Shown in pieces: positions 54,036-62,614 of a stretch of DNA of 64,000 bases. Under the pieces are notes generated by a model. The model saw only the letters and a program-made list of their open reading frames with translations. It was not told the origin of the DNA and searched no databases. Position 1 is the first letter of the stretch. Each line of letters starts with the position of its first letter. The DNA comes from Jiangella alba (GTDB lineage: Bacteria; Actinomycetota; Actinomycetes; Jiangellales; Jiangellaceae): contig NZ_FNUC01000003.1 in the NCBI RefSeq assembly GCF_900106035.1, forward strand, positions 620,001 to 684,000, given 5' to 3'. Both the position numbers and the translations under genes were made by a program.

Positions 54036-54957
54036 TCGCGCCCGCCGTCAGCCCCTTCGTCACCTGGTTCTGCAGCAGCGCGAACACCAGCAGCACCGGC
54101 ACCACCGTGATCATCATGCCGGCGAACAGCGTCACCCAGTTGGTGCCGTAGTCGGCGGCCTGGCCCAGCTGGAACAGCCCGAGCGGCAGCGTCATGCGGT
54201 CCGGCGAGTGGATCAGCACCAGGGCGTAGAAGAACTCGTTCCAGTTCTGCAGGAAGCTGATGATCGACACCGACGCCAGGCCCGGCCCCATCAGCGGCAG
54301 GATCACCCGCAGGAACGTCCGCACCGGGCCGGCGCCGTCGACGGCCGCGGCCTCCTCGAGCTCGCCCGGCAGCGTCTTCATGAACCCGACCAGCACGAAC
54401 ACGTTGAACGGCAGGTTGTATGTGGCGTACACCAGCGCCAGCCCGAGCCGGCTGTCCAGCAGCCCGAGGTCCTGCATGGTCATGTACAGCGGGATGAACG
54501 TGACCATCCACGGCACCATCAGGCCGAGCAGGAACACGCTGAGCACCAGCCCGCTGCCGCGGAACGGGATGCGCGCCAGCGGGTACGCGGCGAGCGCGGC
54601 GAGCGCGACGCCCAGCACCGTCGCCGACACGCTGACGATGACGCTGTTGCCGAAGAACGAGCCGACGTTGGCGCTGGACCACGCGTCGGTGTAGTTCTGC
54701 CAGCGCCATTCCTCGGCGATCGTCCACGGGCGGGTGCCGATGAACTCGCTGTTGGTCTTCATCGACACGTTGAAGACCCAGGCGAACGCGCCCGCCGTCG
54801 AGAACGCGAACGCGCCGAGCAGCAGGTAGATGATCAGGTGGAACCGGCGGAACGGCGCGCGGTCGCTGCCGGGGCGGCCCCCACGGCGACGACGCGACGA
54901 CGGCGGCGTGGGCGGGCCGGCGGACGGCGCCGGGCGGACGTCAGTACTGGAGCTCAT
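54025..54957 (-). CDS. ABC sugar-type transporter permease (MalG-like)
   Basis: 310 residues from ATG 54957. A basic, Pro-rich N-terminal tail precedes six helices. The EAA coupling loop is ELEEAAAVDGAGPVRTFLRV and ILPLMGPG. NYTDAWSSANVGSFFGNSVI is the conserved MalG-type periplasmic segment. It ends KGLTAGAIKG, as do CUT1 permeases. The start lies 17 bases inside the end of the MalF-like gene. It is the last gene of the transport unit. Confidence 0.95.
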   Translation of the reverse strand: MSSSTDVRPAPSAGPPTPPSSRRRRGGRPGSDRAPFRRFHLIIYLLLGAFAFSTAGAFAWVFNVSMKTNSEFIGTRPWTIAEEWRWQNYTDAWSSANVGSFFGNSVIVSVSATVLGVALAALAAYPLARIPFRGSGLVLSVFLLGLMVPWMVTFIPLYMTMQDLGLLDSRLGLALVYATYNLPFNVFVLVGFMKTLPGELEEAAAVDGAGPVRTFLRVILPLMGPGLASVSIISFLQNWNEFFYALVLIHSPDRMTLPLGLFQLGQAADYGTNWVTLFAGMMITVVPVLLVFALLQNQVTKGLTAGAIKG

Positions 54958-55819
54958 CGCGCTTCATCACCTTGTTGACGATCTGGGTCACGACCAGCAT
55001 GATCACGATGAGGGCGACGCCCATGGCGGCCGCGTAGCCGAATTCGTAGCGTTCGAACGCGACCCTGTACATCAGCGTCCCGACGATCTCCGTCGAGCCG
55101 TACGGCCCGCCGTTGGTCATGATGAACACGAACGCGAACGCCTGCATCGTCTGCACGATCCACAGCACGACGAGAATGCGGAACAGGTCGCGCAGCATCG
55201 GCAGCATGACGCTGCGGAACAGCCGCCACTCGCCGGCGCCGTCGATGCGCCCGGCCTCCAGCACGTCCGGTGGCAGCCGCTCGAACCCGGCCGACAGCAG
55301 CACCACCCAGATGCCGATGCCGTGCCACACGGTCGTGAACGCCACCGCCGGCAGCGCCGTCGACGCGTCGCCGAGCCAGGTGCGGGCCAGCGCGCCGAGG
55401 CCGAGGCCCTCCAGCGCCGGGTTGATCAGCCCGAGCGTCGGGTGGTAGATGAACTTCCACATCAGCGCGACGACGGCCGCGCTCAGCACCACCGGCGCGA
55501 ACACCACGAACCGGAAGAACTTCTCCCCGTGGATGCGCTGGTTCAGTGCCCACGCGATGGCGATCGCCACCGGGAACAGCATGCAGCCGCCGACCAGCGT
55601 GAACAGGAACGCGTTCTTCAGCGAGTTCACATAGCCGGGGTCGTCGAACAGCCGCGTGTAGTTCTCGACGCCGATGTAGCTGGAGTTGCCCGTGCGGGTC
55701 CACTCGGTGAACGAGATGTCGATCGTGCGCACCAGTGGATAGAGGAAGAACACCCCCAGCAACAGGAGCGCGGGCAGCAGGAACGGGATGATGATGCGGC
55801 GTTGCGCGGCTCGGTGCAT
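54941..55819 (-). CDS. ABC sugar-type transporter permease (MalF-like)
   Basis: 292 residues from ATG 55819. Six helices (IIIPFLLPALLLLGVFFLYP at the start). YIGVENYTRLFDDPGYVNSL is the standard UgpA/MalF motif, and the EAA loop is PPDVLEAGRIDGAGEWRLFR. It pairs with the MalG-like protein. No ATPase gene is in the cluster, so a shared MsiK-type ATPase elsewhere is expected, as is common in actinobacteria. Confidence 0.95.
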   Translation of the reverse strand: MHRAAQRRIIIPFLLPALLLLGVFFLYPLVRTIDISFTEWTRTGNSSYIGVENYTRLFDDPGYVNSLKNAFLFTLVGGCMLFPVAIAIAWALNQRIHGEKFFRFVVFAPVVLSAAVVALMWKFIYHPTLGLINPALEGLGLGALARTWLGDASTALPAVAFTTVWHGIGIWVVLLSAGFERLPPDVLEAGRIDGAGEWRLFRSVMLPMLRDLFRILVVLWIVQTMQAFAFVFIMTNGGPYGSTEIVGTLMYRVAFERYEFGYAAAMGVALIVIMLVVTQIVNKVMKRDELQY

Positions 55820-55853
55820 CGTGACTCCTCTCGTCCTGCCGCCCGCGAGAACC

Positions 55854-57197
55854 CTAGTTGCCGTGCACCCGGCGCAGCCCCTCGTCGAGCCGCTCCAGCG
55901 TCTGCTGGGCGTCCTGCTCGCCGAAGAGGAGCCGGGCGATCTCCGGATAGATCACGTCCATGGCCGGGCTCTGCGTGATGCCGTAGTCGCGCGGCTCCAG
56001 CGCCTCGGCCTCGGAGATGACCTGGTCGATGCCGGGGATGCCGGGCGGGCTGGGGACGTCGACGACTGCGGATACCTCGCCGATCTCCTCTGCCCGCCGG
56101 GTCTGGGTCTCGACGCTGGTCAGCCGGCGCGACCACTCCAGCGCCAGCGGGATGTTCTCGCTCTCGGCGGCGATGGAGATCTCCTGCAGCGCCGCCATGA
56201 CGGCGCCCTGGTCACCCGCGGCGCCCTCGACGGACGGGAACGGGACGACGCCCAGCTGGAAGTCGGGCGGGATGACGTCGGCCATCTCGCTGACCAGCCA
56301 GGTGCCCATGAGGATCATGCCGGCGTCGCCCTGGAAGAACTGCGCCTGGGCGGCGGTGAAGTCGGTGCCCTCGAAGCCGGTGAGGAACGCGCCCTCGTCG
56401 CGCAGCTGCTGCAGCTTCTCGAGGCCCTCGAGGAATCCGGGATCCTCGGTGATGTGGCCCTCGCCGCCGGTGAGCACGGCCCGCGCCTTGTCGTAGCCGA
56501 CGGTGCGCAGCCACAGGTGGTCGCTCCACATGCCCATGTACGGCTCGAACAGCCCGGTGACGGCGATCGGGTCGACGCCGGCGGCCTTCAGGGCCGTGTT
56601 GGCGGCGAGGAGGTCGTCCCAGGTGCGCGGCGGCTCGATGCCGAGCTCGGTGAACAGGCCCGCGTTGTAGAACAGCACGTGCAGCGACAGCTCGGACGGG
56701 ATGCCGTAGATGCCGCCGTCGGACGGGTTCTCCATGAAATCGCGGACGGTCGGGCTGAAGCGGTCCAGCCACGGCTCGCCGGTCTCGGGGTCGTCCTGTT
56801 CGAGGTACGGGCGCAGGTCGAGCAGCGCGCCGTCGTCGGCCCACACCGTCAGCGCCGGGTTGGTGCCGTCGAACATGCCGTAGTCGACGTCGAGCGGGTC
56901 GCCGGAGCGCCAGCGCTGCTCGATGCCGGGGCGGGCGTCGGTGTTGGCGAACGTCAGGGTGACGTCGGCGCCGTCGTAGTCGGCCTCGAGGCCGTCGGCC
57001 AGCTCCTGCAGGATCGCCAGGCCCGGCGTGCCTTCGGCCGACAGCACGCCGACCTCCAGCGGGGAACCCTCGATCTCCTCGTGCCAGCTCCCGGCCTCGG
57101 GGCCGGTGTTCGCGGTGTCGTCGTCGCCGCCACCACTGCACGCGGCGAGCGCAAGGCACCCGGCGGCGAGCGGGGCGACGAATCGTATCGTCTTCAT
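55854..57197 (-). CDS. Extracellular solute-binding lipoprotein (family 1)
   Basis: 447 residues from ATG 57197, GGAAGG upstream. The lipobox ends at Cys20 (CLALAAC), followed by a Gly/Asp spacer. The fold is that of CUT1 binding proteins: VTLTFANTDARPGIEQRWRS, IYGIPSELSLHVLFYNAGLF, PRTWDDLLAANTALKAAGVD, and GDAGMILMGTWLVSEMADVI. Ligand not predictable; the neighbouring enzymes suggest an acid sugar, lactone or amide. Controlled by the palindrome at 57219. Confidence 0.94.
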   Translation of the reverse strand: MKTIRFVAPLAAGCLALAACSGGGDDDTANTGPEAGSWHEEIEGSPLEVGVLSAEGTPGLAILQELADGLEADYDGADVTLTFANTDARPGIEQRWRSGDPLDVDYGMFDGTNPALTVWADDGALLDLRPYLEQDDPETGEPWLDRFSPTVRDFMENPSDGGIYGIPSELSLHVLFYNAGLFTELGIEPPRTWDDLLAANTALKAAGVDPIAVTGLFEPYMGMWSDHLWLRTVGYDKARAVLTGGEGHITEDPGFLEGLEKLQQLRDEGAFLTGFEGTDFTAAQAQFFQGDAGMILMGTWLVSEMADVIPPDFQLGVVPFPSVEGAAGDQGAVMAALQEISIAAESENIPLALEWSRRLTSVETQTRRAEEIGEVSAVVDVPSPPGIPGIDQVISEAEALEPRDYGITQSPAMDVIYPEIARLLFGEQDAQQTLERLDEGLRRVHGN

Positions 57198-57218
57198 GTG
57201 CCTGCCTTCCGTGGGTAA

Positions 57219-57234
57219 CTTCAATATTTCGAAG
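57219..57234. promoter_or_regulatory. Candidate operator CTTCA-N6-CGAAG before the binding-protein gene
   Basis: 16-base near-palindrome 22 bases upstream of the ATG at 57197. It aligns with sites at 58263 and 63610 (arms five bases, spacer six). A TTGACG -35-like hexamer on the minus strand lies further upstream near 57245, so the site would overlap the -10. Confidence 0.6.
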
Positions 57235-57266
57235 ATAGTTGCGTCAATTCGGAGAATTTACTCCGG

Positions 57267-58238
57267 TCAGCCGAGATGCGGAAGCATGGCGTCGAACTCG
57301 GTGAGGAACCGGTCGACCATGCGGATCTCCTCGGCATCGAGCCGGTGACCCGGCTCGCGGCAGTACGGGTCGGCGAACAACCCGCGGCGCGCCGAGATGA
57401 GCTTCTCGGCCGCGATGATCAGCTCGGTGTCGAGCATCCAGTACGAGATGTAGGGCAGCAGGCGGCGGTGCAGCTCGTCGCCGCCCGCGTGGTCGCCGGC
57501 CTCGTAGCGGCGCCAGATCTCCACGTAGATCTCGGTGAACGAGCAGCCCGGCTGGGTGCCGACCGCGCCGCGGCGGAACGCGTCGGGCAGCTGCACGCCG
57601 GCGTAGCCCTCGACCGACGGCAGCGGCGGCTCCGCGGCCGCCAGCTCGGCGATGAGCCGTCCGGGCGGGGTCGACTCCACCTTGACCAGCCGCAGGTTCG
57701 GGTGCTCGCCGGCCAGCTCGCGCAGGGTCGCCGCGTCGAGGCTGGTGCCGGTCTCCGACGGTGCGTACTGCAGCACCACCGGGGTCGGCGTGACGGCGGC
57801 CAGGACGGCGCCGACGTGCTGGTGGATCGCCCGCCGCGACGGCGACAGGTAGTGCGGCGGGAGCAGGTTGATGAGGTCCGCCCCCGCGTCGACGACGGAC
57901 CGCGCGCGCTGCGCGGCCAGCCGGGTCGCGTGGTCCTGCACGGCGATGATCGCCGCGACGTCGGCGCGGTCGCGGGTGCGCGACAGCAGCACGTCCGTCA
58001 GTTCGGCCCGCTCGCCCTCGGAGAGCTTGTGGTACTCCGAGGCGAAGCCCGGGAACATCACGCTGCTGACGCCGGTGCCCAGCACGTAGTCGACGACGCG
58101 GCCGAAGCCGGCCACGTCGACCGCGCCGTCGGCGTGGAACGGCACCTCCAGCACCGGCGAGACGCCACGCACCAGATGTGCCGCATCGGCGGTCGTGATG
58201 CCTCCGTCCGGTGTCGGCCGAGTGTCCAGTGCTGCCAT
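57267..58238 (-). CDS. Dihydrodipicolinate synthase/N-acetylneuraminate lyase family protein
   Basis: 323 residues from ATG 58238, with GGAGGGG upstream. The (beta/alpha)8 family pattern is seen: VSPVLEVPFHADGAVDVAGF, VVDYVLGTGVSSVMFPGFAS, EYHKLSEGERAEL, and VVDAGADLINLLPPHYLSP. The Schiff-base Lys is in LRLVKVESTPPG and the Tyr in VVLQYAPSETG. The C-terminal 60 residues are longer than in DapA. It probably cleaves or forms a 2-keto acid in this pathway. Confidence 0.9.
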   Translation of the reverse strand: MAALDTRPTPDGGITTADAAHLVRGVSPVLEVPFHADGAVDVAGFGRVVDYVLGTGVSSVMFPGFASEYHKLSEGERAELTDVLLSRTRDRADVAAIIAVQDHATRLAAQRARSVVDAGADLINLLPPHYLSPSRRAIHQHVGAVLAAVTPTPVVLQYAPSETGTSLDAATLRELAGEHPNLRLVKVESTPPGRLIAELAAAEPPLPSVEGYAGVQLPDAFRRGAVGTQPGCSFTEIYVEIWRRYEAGDHAGGDELHRRLLPYISYWMLDTELIIAAEKLISARRGLFADPYCREPGHRLDAEEIRMVDRFLTEFDAMLPHLG

Positions 58239-58262
58239 GCCGCCCCTCCGGGTCCGCTTAAG

Positions 58263-58278
58263 TTTCGACATTTCGAAA
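58263..58278. promoter_or_regulatory. Candidate operator TTTCG-N6-CGAAA before the DHDPS-family gene
   Basis: TTTCGACATTTCGAAA lies 25 bases upstream of ATG 58238. On the minus strand a TATATA -10-like box lies just upstream, near 58290. Arms and spacer agree with the site at 63610. Confidence 0.65.
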
Positions 58279-58404
58279 TCATCTTCTGTATATAGAGAGT
58301 AGTTGACGCAGTCTGTGCTGTCGAGACCGGCGCCCGCCGGGATGCGCCGGACGGTCAGGCGGGTCCAGGGCACCCTCGACCGTGCGCCCGGGCGCGAGCC
58401 GTGG

Positions 58405-59145
58405 TCACGGGCCGGACGCGAGCAGCCGGCCCAGCGTGCCGCCGAGCACGGCGGTGCGGTCGTCGTCCGGGATCGGCCAGCCGGTGATGCGGGCCAGCTC
58501 CGCCTCCGGCGCCGTGTAGGGCGCGTCGGTCGAGAACACCAGCCGCCCGGCGCCGATCTCAGGGTCGCGGGCGAACTCCGAGAGCACGGTGTCCCACGGC
58601 GCGTAACAGGTGTCGCCGTACAGGTTCGGCGCGTGCCGCAGCGCCGGAGCGGCGTCGATCCAGAAGTCGGTCGCGCCGCTGCGGCCCATGACGAACGACA
58701 GCTCCGGCCAGCGCTGGGCCAGCGACGCCAGCGGCAGCGGGACGGCGTGCGGCGGCGTCCCCGTGCGCACGTAGACCAGCCAGCCGGACTCCTGGGCGAA
58801 CGCCAGCAGCGGGTCGACCAGCCCGTCCAGCAGCTCGAACCCCTGCAGGGCGGCGTCGACGGCGAGCGCGCGGGCGCCGAGGTCGCGGGCCCGGGCCAGC
58901 TCGGCGACGGCGTCCGCCCCGGCCCACGGGTTGGCGACGGCGTACGCGACCAGCCGGCCGTCCGAGGCCGCGGCCGCCGCCGTCGTGAGATCGTTGCCGG
59001 CGCGGTTGTCCCAGGCGGTGGCGTACTCACCGGGCGCGACCAGCGCACGGTCGATGCCGAGCCGGTCCATCGTCGCCGTCAGCCCGGCGACGTCGAGCGA
59101 GGCGGACCGGCCGGGTCCGAGGCGCACGTGCGCGTCGATGATCAC
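58405..59145 (-). CDS. PF04909-type amidohydrolase (third of three, divergent metal site)
   Basis: 246 residues from GTG 59145, overlapping the upstream gene by GTGA. It starts VIIDAHVRLGPGRS, so only one His of the usual D-x-H-x-H is present. The core has LGARALAVDAALQGFELLDG, FVMGRSGATDFWIDAAPALR, NLYGDTCYAPW and VFSTDAPYTAPEAEL with the metal Asp. Loss of the second His suggests altered metal binding or a structural role. Confidence 0.82.
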   Translation of the reverse strand: MIIDAHVRLGPGRSASLDVAGLTATMDRLGIDRALVAPGEYATAWDNRAGNDLTTAAAAASDGRLVAYAVANPWAGADAVAELARARDLGARALAVDAALQGFELLDGLVDPLLAFAQESGWLVYVRTGTPPHAVPLPLASLAQRWPELSFVMGRSGATDFWIDAAPALRHAPNLYGDTCYAPWDTVLSEFARDPEIGAGRLVFSTDAPYTAPEAELARITGWPIPDDDRTAVLGGTLGRLLASGP

Positions 59146-60023
59146 GAGGTCTCCTTGATGGACAGGCCCAGCGCGCCCAGCGCGTCGGCGTGGATGATCT
59201 GCTCGATCACCTCGTCGGGGATCCGCGGCAGCGCGGTGCCCTCGGTGATCGCGTTGACCCGGCGCAGGCCCGCCATCGCCTCGCCGGTGTTCGCGATCGG
59301 GAAGTCCGAGCCGAGCAGCAGCTTGTGCGCCGCGCCCCACTCGACGGCGGCCAGCAGCGACTCGTAGCAGACCCACGGGCGCAGGTAGATGGACGAGACG
59401 TCCGCGTACACGTGCGGGTGCTTGCGGATCGTCACCACCGTCTCCTTGCCCCACGGGTGGCCCATGTGCGCCATGACGATGCGCAGCTCCGGGAAGGCCA
59501 GCGCGATCTCGTCGGTGACCAGCGGATACGTGTACCGCAGCGGCGCGTGCCGGATGGGGGAGGCGCCCTGGTGGAACAGGATCGGCAGCCCTTCGCGCTG
59601 GCAGTAGCCGTAGAACGCGGTGGCGCGCGGCGAGAGCGGGTCGAAGTCCTGGTAGTTCGGGCCGAGCTTGACGCCGACGAGGCCCAGCTCGCGGCACCGC
59701 TCGGCCTCCTCGACGGCGTCGGGGCGGGTCGGGTCGACGGACATGAAGCCGACGCGCCGGGCCGGGTCGGCGGCGACGAACGCCGCGGTGGAGGTGTTGG
59801 TGTCCTCCGGCCGGTACGGCAGCCCGGTGGCCGCCTCGGGGTCGTCGACGGCGATGTTGAAGACGATCGAGACGTCGGCGTCGGCCATCGCCTCGTCGTA
59901 GTCGGCCCACGAGTTCGTCGTCGTGACCGGCCGGTCGGTGCGCCAGCCGGTGTAGACGCGCCGCTCGTCGTCCGGGACGGCGTCGCGGTGCGTGGGGGTG
60001 TGCGCGTGCACGTCGACGATCAT
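59142..60023 (-). CDS. PF04909-type amidohydrolase (second of three)
   Basis: 293 residues from ATG 60023. Metal site: IVDVHAHTPTHRD (D-x-H-x-H), Lys/Asn in VGVKLGPNYQDFD, His in LFHQGASPIRHAPL, MAHMGHPWGKE and Asp in LLGSDFPIANTGE. This is the pattern of the decarboxylase/lactonase subgroup. It overlaps its neighbours by four bases at each end. Probably hydrolyses a lactone or decarboxylates an acid. Confidence 0.9.
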   Translation of the reverse strand: MIVDVHAHTPTHRDAVPDDERRVYTGWRTDRPVTTTNSWADYDEAMADADVSIVFNIAVDDPEAATGLPYRPEDTNTSTAAFVAADPARRVGFMSVDPTRPDAVEEAERCRELGLVGVKLGPNYQDFDPLSPRATAFYGYCQREGLPILFHQGASPIRHAPLRYTYPLVTDEIALAFPELRIVMAHMGHPWGKETVVTIRKHPHVYADVSSIYLRPWVCYESLLAAVEWGAAHKLLLGSDFPIANTGEAMAGLRRVNAITEGTALPRIPDEVIEQIIHADALGALGLSIKETS

Positions 60024-61123
60024 CGGAACTCCCGCAGCAGGTCGTCTCGGAGGGTGACGCCGAGGCCCGGCTCGGTGCCGAGCCGCACGACGGCGCCGTC
60101 GCCGGCCAGCGGCTCGGCCAGGATGTCCTCGGCGTAGTAGTGCGCGCCGATGACGTCCGACGGGATCGCCGACAGCCGCGGCAGCGCGGCCGCGACGTGC
60201 AGCTGAGCGGCCGCGCCGAGGCCCAGCTCGCCGTTCGACCCGATCAGCACGTCCAGCCCGGCCGCGTCGGCCTGCGCCGCCATCGCGACCGCCCGGCCGG
60301 GGCCGCCGCTCTTGCCGACGTACAGGCTGACGACGTCCGCGGCGCCCGCGTCGACGACCCGGGTGAGGTCGGCGGTGCCGAACACCGACTCGTCCGCGAC
60401 GACCGGCAGCCCGAGGTCGCGCAGCGAGCGCATGCCGGCGAGGTCGTCGGGGCGCACCGGCTGCTCGGCGAAGGCGGGGCCGTACGGCGCCAGCGCGCGG
60501 ATCGCCCGCGCCGCGTCGGACCGGGACCAGCCGCCGTTCGCGTCCATGCCGAGGAACGCCTTGTCGCCCACCAGGGAGCGCGCGTGCGCGAACCGCTCGA
60601 CGTCGCCGTCGACGCCCAGCCCGACCTTGACCTTGAACGCCCCGAACCCGGCGGCGACGGCGGCGGCGTGCGCCCGCTCGAGCTTCTCGCCGTCGCCGGA
60701 CAGCGACAGCTTGACCGGCACCTCCGTGCGGTACGGCCCGCCCAGCGCCACCGCGAGCGGGACGCCGAGCGTGCGCGCCCACGCGTCCCACAGCGCGATC
60801 GAGACGCCGGCCTTCGTGAACGGGTTCTGCGCGAGCGCGACGTCCATCAGCCGTTCCAGCTCGCCGACCGGCGTCAGCGCCCGCCCTACCAGCGCCGGCG
60901 CGAGGATCGTCTCGACGAAGTGCCGCGCGGTGACGCCGTCCTCGCCGCTCCAGATCGGGGTGGCGCTGACCTCGCCGAAGCCCTCGACGCCGTCGCTCGT
61001 GACGACCTTGACCAGCAGGAAGTCGGAGCGGTCGTGCGCGCCGCGGGCGCCGTGGACCACCAGGTCCGGGTGCGCGGCCAGGCTGACGGCCGCCGTCTGC
61101 ACGGCCGCGACGGTCGCCGTCAT
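60020..61123 (-). CDS. Enolase-superfamily enzyme (muconate-lactonizing subgroup)
   Basis: 367 residues from ATG 61123. The catalytic Lys-x-Lys is in FGAFKVKVGLGVDGD. Metal ligands are in FLGMDANGGWS (Asp), AFAEQPVRPDD (Glu) and PVVADESVFG (Asp), and the opposite Lys in VSLYVGKSGGPGRA. KxK plus Lys on the other face, without a His-Asp dyad, places it in the MLE (cycloisomerase/dipeptide epimerase/NSAR) subgroup, not the mandelate-racemase dehydratases. It overlaps neighbours by ATGA. Confidence 0.92.
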   Translation of the reverse strand: MTATVAAVQTAAVSLAAHPDLVVHGARGAHDRSDFLLVKVVTSDGVEGFGEVSATPIWSGEDGVTARHFVETILAPALVGRALTPVGELERLMDVALAQNPFTKAGVSIALWDAWARTLGVPLAVALGGPYRTEVPVKLSLSGDGEKLERAHAAAVAAGFGAFKVKVGLGVDGDVERFAHARSLVGDKAFLGMDANGGWSRSDAARAIRALAPYGPAFAEQPVRPDDLAGMRSLRDLGLPVVADESVFGTADLTRVVDAGAADVVSLYVGKSGGPGRAVAMAAQADAAGLDVLIGSNGELGLGAAAQLHVAAALPRLSAIPSDVIGAHYYAEDILAEPLAGDGAVVRLGTEPGLGVTLRDDLLREFR

Positions 61124-61878
61124 GCGGCGTCCAGCAGCCGGGCGGGGTTCTCGACCAGCATCGCGTGCCGCTGTTCCGGCGTGATGCCCCAGCCGTCGAT
61201 CTCGCGCACCCGCGCGACCGCGTAGTCCTGGCTGGCCTTGTCCGACAGTCCGGCGTCGGTGCCGAACAGCACCTTGTGCGCCGGCGCCTCGGCCAGGATG
61301 GTCCGGGCGGCGTACGGCGGCGTGCCGCAGATGCACAGGTACAGGTTCGGCGTCTCCTGGATCATCGCCAGCGCCTCGCGCCACAGGTCGTGCAGGCCGC
61401 CGTGGCCGAGCACCACGGGCAGCCGCGGGTGCCGCCGGGCCAGCGCCGCGAGCTGCGACGGCGTCGAGTACGGCGGGGTGCCGTCGTGGCTGAGCAGGAC
61501 GCCGCCGGCGCCCTGGACGATCTCGCAGATCGGGTCCAGCGCCGGCTCGTGCAGGCTGAACCCCTGCAGCCACGGGTGCAGCTTCATCCCTTTGAGGCCC
61601 AGTTCGCCGAACATCCGCTCGGTCTCGGCGACGGCGTGCGGGTCGCGCGGGGTGACGGTGCCGAAGCCGGTCAGCCGCTCCGGGTAGGCGCGGACGAACG
61701 CCGCGAGCTCGTCGTTCGCCTTCGGCGTCGGGTTGAACAGGCCGTCGTGGCTGAGCACGACGGCGCGGTCGATGCCGCTGGCGTCCATGAACTCGACGAA
61801 CTCGTCCGCGCCGAACGTCGCGCCGCCCAGCCAGCTGACGGTGTTCCACGCCGGCGTGTGGGTGTGGAAGTCGATCAC
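61120..61878 (-). CDS. PF04909-type amidohydrolase (first of three)
   Basis: 252 residues from GTG 61878. MIDFHTHTPAW gives D-x-H-x-H. MKLHPWLQGFSLHEPALDP, LLSHDGTPPYSTPSQL, VVLGHGGLHDLWREAL and VLFGTDAGLSDKASQDYA supply the other ligands. The GTD Asp and HDG His are intact. It resembles lactonases of the same family as the gene at 59142 but is clearly different in sequence, so this is not a recent duplication. Confidence 0.9.
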   Translation of the reverse strand: MIDFHTHTPAWNTVSWLGGATFGADEFVEFMDASGIDRAVVLSHDGLFNPTPKANDELAAFVRAYPERLTGFGTVTPRDPHAVAETERMFGELGLKGMKLHPWLQGFSLHEPALDPICEIVQGAGGVLLSHDGTPPYSTPSQLAALARRHPRLPVVLGHGGLHDLWREALAMIQETPNLYLCICGTPPYAARTILAEAPAHKVLFGTDAGLSDKASQDYAVARVREIDGWGITPEQRHAMLVENPARLLDAA

Positions 61879-61885
61879 ACGGTCC

Positions 61886-62614
61886 TCACAGGGTCTCGGT
61901 CAGGTCGGCGAGGCAGGCGGCCAGGCCGGCGACGACGGTGTCCAGGCGTGCGGCGCCGTCGTCGGCGGTGGCCCGCTCGGGGTGGTCGGTGTAGCCGTCG
62001 ATGGACGTCCAGAGTGCGGCATCGTGGACGGTGGCGCCATGCGTGGAGCCGATGTCGGGCAGCGGGTGGGCGCGCGGCGGGACCGGGCCGGCGCCGTCCG
62101 GGCGGACCGCGCTGACCAGGGAGGTCTCGAACTCGCCGGCGTGCCCGGGGACGTTGGCGGCGTCGCCCGCGAAGCGCCAGTAGTCGACGTGGGCGACGGC
62201 GAGCCGGTGCCGGGTCGACGCGGCCGCCGCGGCCGCGTGGCAGACGCCGACGTTGCCGCCGTGCCCGTTGACCAGCACCACCCGGCGCCCGCCGCCCGCC
62301 GCGATCGAGCGCAGCAGGTCGAGCAGCACCGCCAGCAGCGTCTCCGGGGTCAGCGACAGCGTGCCGCCGAACGGCAGGTGGTGGTCGGACGCGCCGAACT
62401 GGAGGGTGGGCGCGAGGACGAGAGGGCGTGCGGCCCGCTCGGCGGCCAGCGTCGCGGCCCGCTCGGCCGCCGTCGCCGCCAGCAGCGCGTCGGTGCCGGT
62501 GGCGAGGTGCCGGCCGTGCTGCTCGATGGCGCCGACCGGGAGGACGACGAGCGCCTCCGGCAGCACCTCGTTCAGCGTCTCGCGGGACACGTCGGCCCAG
62601 TGGATGACGGTCAT
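61886..62614 (-). CDS. Creatininase-family amidohydrolase
   Basis: 242 residues from ATG 62614, overlapping the upstream stop by ATGA. Metal site: LPVGAIEQHGRHLATGTD (Glu, His, Asp), VVLVNGHGGNVG (His) and HAGEFETSLV (Glu). The family hydrolyses cyclic or formyl amides (creatinine, FAPy, mycofactocin precursor). Paired with the amidohydrolases it suggests a nitrogenous or cyclic substrate. Confidence 0.93.
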   Translation of the reverse strand: MTVIHWADVSRETLNEVLPEALVVLPVGAIEQHGRHLATGTDALLAATAAERAATLAAERAARPLVLAPTLQFGASDHHLPFGGTLSLTPETLLAVLLDLLRSIAAGGGRRVVLVNGHGGNVGVCHAAAAAASTRHRLAVAHVDYWRFAGDAANVPGHAGEFETSLVSAVRPDGAGPVPPRAHPLPDIGSTHGATVHDAALWTSIDGYTDHPERATADDGAARLDTVVAGLAACLADLTETL